This document shows, piece after piece, positions 5,045 to 5,604 of a stretch of DNA of 5,604 nt. Source of the DNA: a bacterium (lineage in GTDB: Bacteria; Pseudomonadota; Alphaproteobacteria; Rhizobiales; Xanthobacteraceae). Position numbers and translations under genes: made by a program. How positions within the stretch are numbered: position 1 is the first letter of the stretch; the number at the start of each line of letters is the position of its first letter. The stretch lies in NCBI GenBank assembly GCA_029946075.1, contig JAQSDT010000203.1, positions 1 to 5,604 on the forward strand. Direction: 5' to 3'. Under the pieces are notes generated by a model, which was not told the origin of the DNA, did not search any database, and saw only the letters and a list, made by a program, of their open reading frames with translations.

Positions 5045-5604
5045 CTACTTGCCGATGCCCTTTTCCTTGAAGTACTTCAGCGCGCCGGGATGGAACGGGA
5101 TCGATGACCGCTCCTGCACCTGATTGTCGAGCGTAAAACTCTCGGCTTCCTTGTGCACGGCGACGATGTCGGCCTTCTTCTCCACCAGCGTCTTGACGAT
5201 GGTGTAGGCGTCGTCGTTGCTCATCTTGTCGCCGGTGACGATCAGGTTCCAGACTTCGGTGATGGAATTGTCCTTGTCGTAGCCGGGATAGGAGCCCGCC
5301 TTGATCGTGCTCGACGTGTAGAGCTTGCCGTATTTGGCGTTCATCTTGCCTGCGAGGTCGCCGTGATCGACCAGCTTCATCTTCAGACCGGGCGTGGCGG
5401 CAAGATCGGTCACCGCGGCGGTCGGGATGCCGCCGACCCAGAAGAACGCGTCGATCTTGCGATCCTTGACGGCGTTGACGGACTCGGAAACGCCGAGGCG
5501 CTCGCGCTTCAGGTCCTTGTCCTTGTCGAGGCCGGCGGCCTCGATGACACGGAACGCCATCACTTCGGTGGCGCTGCCCGGCGATCCCGTGGAGACGCGC
5601 TTGC
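5045..5604 (-). CDS. TAXI-family TRAP transporter solute-binding protein, C-terminal part (5' end outside window)
   Basis: The frame is open from the right edge to a TAG at 5045-5047, giving 185 visible residues. They begin in the typical TAXI block VSTGSPGSATEVMAFRVIEAAGL, followed by VSESVNAVKDRKIDAFFWVGGIPTAAVTDLA, which matches the family's central region (variation by residue is common, but the G-S-x-T-E turn and the D-A-x-F-W-x-G-G-x-P element are clear). A frame starting at 5563 would use an internal GTG and cut through this block, so the real gene continues beyond the window. TAXI proteins are periplasmic receptors, typically feeding a TRAP permease whose small and large membrane subunits are fused; known or proposed ligands include glutamate and other organic acids. 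The C-terminus is complete (PGALKYFKEKGIGK). It is followed by a strong terminator, so no permease gene lies downstream; one could lie upstream, outside the window. Confidence 0.94.
   Translation of the reverse strand, partial: KRVSTGSPGSATEVMAFRVIEAAGLDKDKDLKRERLGVSESVNAVKDRKIDAFFWVGGIPTAAVTDLAATPGLKMKLVDHGDLAGKMNAKYGKLYTSSTIKAGSYPGYDKDNSITEVWNLIVTGDKMSNDDAYTIVKTLVEKKADIVAVHKEAESFTLDNQVQERSSIPFHPGALKYFKEKGIGK

Noticed and set aside
4804..5070. An 88-codon plus-strand frame in the gap between receptor genes
   Set aside because: It has no ribosome binding site or recognisable sequence, and it runs through the terminator hairpin and into the opposite gene.
5045..5563. A complete 172-residue gene starting with GTG at 5563
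   Set aside because: The frame continues upstream to the window edge and encodes the conserved TAXI block VSTGSPGSATEV, so the GTG is internal.

Overview
The window looks like chromosome from an alphaproteobacterium of the Bradyrhizobium/Rhodopseudomonas group. The support is the high G+C content with strong GC preference at third codon positions, two long inverted repeats of sequence types I recall as common in those genomes, and a high density of solute-receptor genes. The genus is an inference; no marker gene is present.

Layout on the + strand: the last 54 codons of an unidentified gene (3-167); a dispersed palindromic repeat (174-258); a tripartite tricarboxylate transporter (TTT, Bug/TctC) periplasmic receptor with a Sec signal peptide (348-1319); and a 395-residue exported protein with weak signs of a lysozyme-like or transglycosylase-like core (1381-2568). 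A second palindromic repeat (2575-2703) separates this from the convergent minus-strand gene for a 98-residue exported protein (2715-3011). That gene is divergent, across 209 bp, from a gene for a 159-residue exported protein with six cysteines (3221-3700). Next come a short tandem array (3704-3764), a minus-strand second TTT receptor carrying a twin-arginine signal (3786-4784), a 260-bp gap holding a clear intrinsic terminator (4979-5018), and the C-terminal part of a minus-strand TAXI-family TRAP transporter receptor that runs off the right edge (5045-5604).

The theme is export. All five complete genes have N-terminal export signals, four Sec-like and one Tat-like, and the sixth, partial gene belongs to a periplasmic receptor family. 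Three receptors from two unrelated secondary-transport systems lie within 5.3 kb, but no membrane subunit (TctA/TctB or TRAP DctQ/DctM-type) is in view. The receptors are therefore either orphans that share permeases encoded elsewhere, or are linked to genes outside the window. Strand switches, the palindromes and the terminator suggest mostly single-gene transcription units; only 348-1319 and 1381-2568 might be co-transcribed. I see no RNA gene, transposase, CRISPR array or phage gene, and no strong case for a wholly new system. The most novel material is the three exported proteins of unknown function.
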